The notes below the pieces were generated by a model. It was given only the letters and a program-made list of their open reading frames with translations, was not told the DNA's origin and did not search any database. From contig JAPOXB010000151.1 of assembly GCA_026707335.1 (NCBI GenBank), forward strand, positions 1-15,148: DNA of 15,148 nucleotides. Reading direction: 5' to 3'. The first letter of the stretch is position 1. The number at the start of each line of letters is the position of its first letter. Positions 13,291 to 15,148 of the stretch are shown here, one piece after another. This DNA comes from Chloroflexota bacterium (GTDB taxonomy: Bacteria > Chloroflexota > Dehalococcoidia > Bin125). The position numbers and the translations under genes are program-made.

Positions 13291-14787
13291 TCACGACCCC
13301 TCGACCGCCGGGGGCGTCGGGGCGGAGTCGCTTGAGGCTGAGGAGGAGAGCCGTCGCCCGTCGAGGGGGAGGCGCATCGTCACGGTGGCGCCCCGGCCGG
13401 GCCCGTCGCTGGCGACGGCGATGTCGCCGCCGTGCGCTTCGACGATCGCCCGGCTGATGGGCAGCCCCAAGCCGGTGCCGACGATCCCGCGGCTGCGCGA
13501 CTCGTCCGTCCGGTAGAAGCGCTCGAAGAGGTGGGGGAGGTCGGCGGCGGGGATGCCGATGCCGTCGTCGGTGATGGCGATGGTCAGCGCCTCGCCGTTC
13601 TCCAGCCCGGCCCTCACCACGACGCGCCCGCCCGCCTCGGTGCAATGGATGGCGTTGCCGACGACGTTGCCCAGCGCCTGGCTCATCCGCGTCCGGTCCA
13701 GGTCCATGTCCGGGAGGCCGGCGGGCGCCTGCAGCGACAACGCCACCTGCCGGGCGCGGGCTTGCGGCTGCCAGCGCTCCACCTCCGTGATGAGCAGTTC
13801 GGAGACCGCGCTCGCTTCGCGCGTGAGCCGCAACTCGCCGGCGTCCGTCTCGGCGAGCCAGTCCAGGTCGGTGATGAGACCGCGCAGCCGGTCCACTTCC
13901 TCGATGATGTGGCCGGAGGCGTCCTCGGCGGTCTGCAGTCCATCCCGCAGGCCCGCCGCCTCCAGCTGGATGACGCTCAGCGGCGTATTGATCTCGTGCG
14001 AGACGTCGTTGATCAACCGCCGGCGCAACTCGCGCTGTGTTTCCAGGGTGGCGATCATCTGGTTGAAGGCCGTGCTCATCCGTCCCAGTTCATCCGAGGA
14101 TGTGACCGGCAGCGGCGTCGTCTCGCCTTGGGCGATCTCCTGGGTCGCCTCCGTCAGCGCCGTCACCGGCGCCGTGATCCGCTTCGACAGCCAGAGCGCC
14201 AGCAGGATGGCGACGCCGACCGTCAGCGCCCCGGCGATCAGCGAGATGTACAACAACGTGCTGAGGAACCCGTGCGATTCGCTCGACAGGCGCTCCTGGT
14301 TCACATCCGCGTAGAGGTGGCCCACGGGCTGGTTCGTCGTTCGGTCGAAGACGGTCTCGCGATTCCCGCCCAGGTCGGGCGCGGCGGTTCCCGGCGCCAG
14401 ATCGGCCGCGTTGTCCAGCACCACCCGTCCGTCGACGCCGACGATGACGATGCGCACCGGATCGCGGTGGAAGACCTCGACGTGCTGCTCCTCCGCCTCG
14501 CCCGATCCCTCACCCGATCCCTCACCCGATCCCTCGCCCCGCGGACCTCCCGTGGCGCTGTATCCGGCCTCCGCCAGCGCCCGGTCGACCGTGTCCCAGC
14601 CGCCGGCGGCGGTGTACGCCCGGCTCAGGTTCCGGGCCAACAGGATCGCCTCGTCATCGCCGATCTGATCGACGAACACCCCCAGGCGCGACTGGGACGC
14701 GTAGTACCCCACCCCAACGCTGATCAACGTGGCGAGCACGACGACCAGCACGGTCAGCCCCATGATGCGCCAGCGCAACGACATCAC
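13291..14787 (-). CDS. Sensor histidine kinase (BaeS/OmpR-partner type)
   Basis: A membrane sensor kinase of 498 residues that autophosphorylates on His and passes phosphate to the response regulator encoded just upstream. Transmembrane segments are at about 10-30 and 176-200, enclosing an extracytoplasmic sensor region of about 145 residues. HAMP is at about 201-252. The phospho-acceptor is His264 in DVSHEINTPL. The HATPase boxes are the N-box GNVVGNAIHCT (Asn374/378), G1 DDGIGIP (407-413), F-box FERFYR (421-426) and G2 GTGLGL (437-442). The sensor loop contains a GEGS repeat (84-97). The tail after 478 is Ser/Pro-rich. The regulator's TGA overlaps the start: GTG at 14787 gives a 4-nt overlap, ATG at 14784 a 1-nt overlap, and both are typical of coupled genes. 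The signal sensed is unknown. Confidence 0.94.
   Translation of the reverse strand: MMSLRWRIMGLTVLVVVLATLISVGVGYYASQSRLGVFVDQIGDDEAILLARNLSRAYTAAGGWDTVDRALAEAGYSATGGPRGEGSGEGSGEGSGEAEEQHVEVFHRDPVRIVIVGVDGRVVLDNAADLAPGTAAPDLGGNRETVFDRTTNQPVGHLYADVNQERLSSESHGFLSTLLYISLIAGALTVGVAILLALWLSKRITAPVTALTEATQEIAQGETTPLPVTSSDELGRMSTAFNQMIATLETQRELRRRLINDVSHEINTPLSVIQLEAAGLRDGLQTAEDASGHIIEEVDRLRGLITDLDWLAETDAGELRLTREASAVSELLITEVERWQPQARARQVALSLQAPAGLPDMDLDRTRMSQALGNVVGNAIHCTEAGGRVVVRAGLENGEALTIAITDDGIGIPAADLPHLFERFYRTDESRSRGIVGTGLGLPISRAIVEAHGGDIAVASDGPGRGATVTMRLPLDGRRLSSSASSDSAPTPPAVEGS
14501..14536 (-). repeat. In-frame 12-bp tandem repeat, three copies
   Basis: CCCGATCCCTCA occurs three times head to tail on the + strand (the last copy ends in G). 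On the coding strand it encodes the Gly-Glu-Gly-Ser repeats in the sensor loop of the histidine kinase. Because 12 bp is four codons, copy-number changes keep the frame and only lengthen or shorten a flexible linker. Confidence 0.85.
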
Positions 14788-15148
14788 GCCTCCTCCACCA
14801 CGAACCGGTAGCCGGCGCCGTAGACCGTCTGAATGGGCTGCGCGCCATCCCGGTTGATCTGCTTGCGCAGGCGGGCGATCTGGCTATCGATGGCGCGGTC
14901 GAAGCCTTCGAATTCGTTGTTGAAGGTCAGGGCGATCAGCTGCTCCCGCGTCAGCACGTGGTTGGGATGGCGCATGAACGTCGCCAGCAGCGCGATCTGC
15001 GCCTGACTCAGCGGCACGGGCTCGTCGTCGACGGTCACGCGCCGGGTGGTCTCGTTCAGCGTGATGGCGCCGCGCGTGAGCACTTGCTGGACCTTGCCCT
15101 TGACGCGGCGCAGCACGGCCTCGGCCCGTGCGATGACTTCGTCCGGGT
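14784..15148 (-). CDS. OmpR-family response regulator, C-terminal part
   Basis: The gene runs out of the window at its 5' end; the frame is open to the last base and begins ...PDEVIARAEAVLRRVKG, the usual end of a receiver domain plus linker. The visible part is a winged-helix DNA-binding domain: LNETTRRVTVDDEPVPLSQAQIALLATFMRHPNHVLTREQLI, then the recognition helix region RAIDSQIARLRKQI and the wing YGAGYRFV. It would bind promoter DNA after phosphorylation by the kinase encoded directly downstream, whose start overlaps this stop. A GTG codon at 15116 could be mistaken for a start but is internal. The phosphorylation-site Asp lies outside the window. Confidence 0.93.
   Translation of the reverse strand, partial: PDEVIARAEAVLRRVKGKVQQVLTRGAITLNETTRRVTVDDEPVPLSQAQIALLATFMRHPNHVLTREQLIALTFNNEFEGFDRAIDSQIARLRKQINRDGAQPIQTVYGAGYRFVVEEA

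Noticed and set aside
14501..14536. CRISPR-like array
   Set aside because: Direct tandem 12-bp units without spacers, inside a coding frame; no other array-like repeats were seen in the window.

Overview
The window is very GC-rich, densely coding bacterial DNA with short intergenic gaps. It has a mitochondrial-type aconitase, an LDH-like malate dehydrogenase, a class II fumarase and an OmpR/BaeS-type two-component pair. Together these fit a high-GC lineage such as Chloroflexota (Thermomicrobia-like) or a deep-branching actinomycete relative. No rRNA or lineage marker is present, so the phylum is only a guess.

Layout on the + strand: 11-4767 is a TCA-cycle block of aconitase, malate dehydrogenase and fumarase. 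These catalyse adjacent or near-adjacent steps (citrate to isocitrate; fumarate to malate to oxaloacetate). A very strong hairpin lies between the last two genes. On the - strand, 5962-4773 holds a two-gene regulatory module: a GHKL (anti-sigma-like) ATPase with a STAS-like N-terminus, broken by a one-base frameshift, followed 3 nt later by a small STAS-like protein of the DUF4325 type. A divergent intergenic region of 129 bp separates this module from the next + strand operon.

The most interesting part is the + strand operon 6092-10300: a zinc alcohol dehydrogenase without the structural-zinc cysteines, a 572-residue protein I cannot name, and a protein of the glycine/betaine/sarcosine/D-proline reductase selenoprotein B family. 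The last gene is interrupted by an in-frame TGA at 9422-9424. The TGA sits exactly where homologues carry Cys or Sec (a U-P-V-C motif), and a hairpin fitting a bacterial SECIS element begins 11 nt after it. Standard gene calling would split it into two ORFs (8960-9424 and 9443-10300). I read it as one 446-residue selenoprotein with a long C-terminal extension.

Next come a phosphomannomutase/phosphoglucomutase with an altered catalytic-serine loop and a tRNA-Ser(UGA) with encoded CCA. The last 16 nt of the tRNA recur as a direct repeat at 13259-13274. Between the copies lies a 1.38-kb islet of visibly lower GC in its main gene. It holds a solitary HsdR-N-like PD-(D/E)XK protein and one small opposite-strand ORF, but no integrase. 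This looks like a small tRNA-integrated cargo or remnant. The right end carries, on the - strand, a sensor histidine kinase and the DNA-binding end of its response regulator, which runs out of the window.
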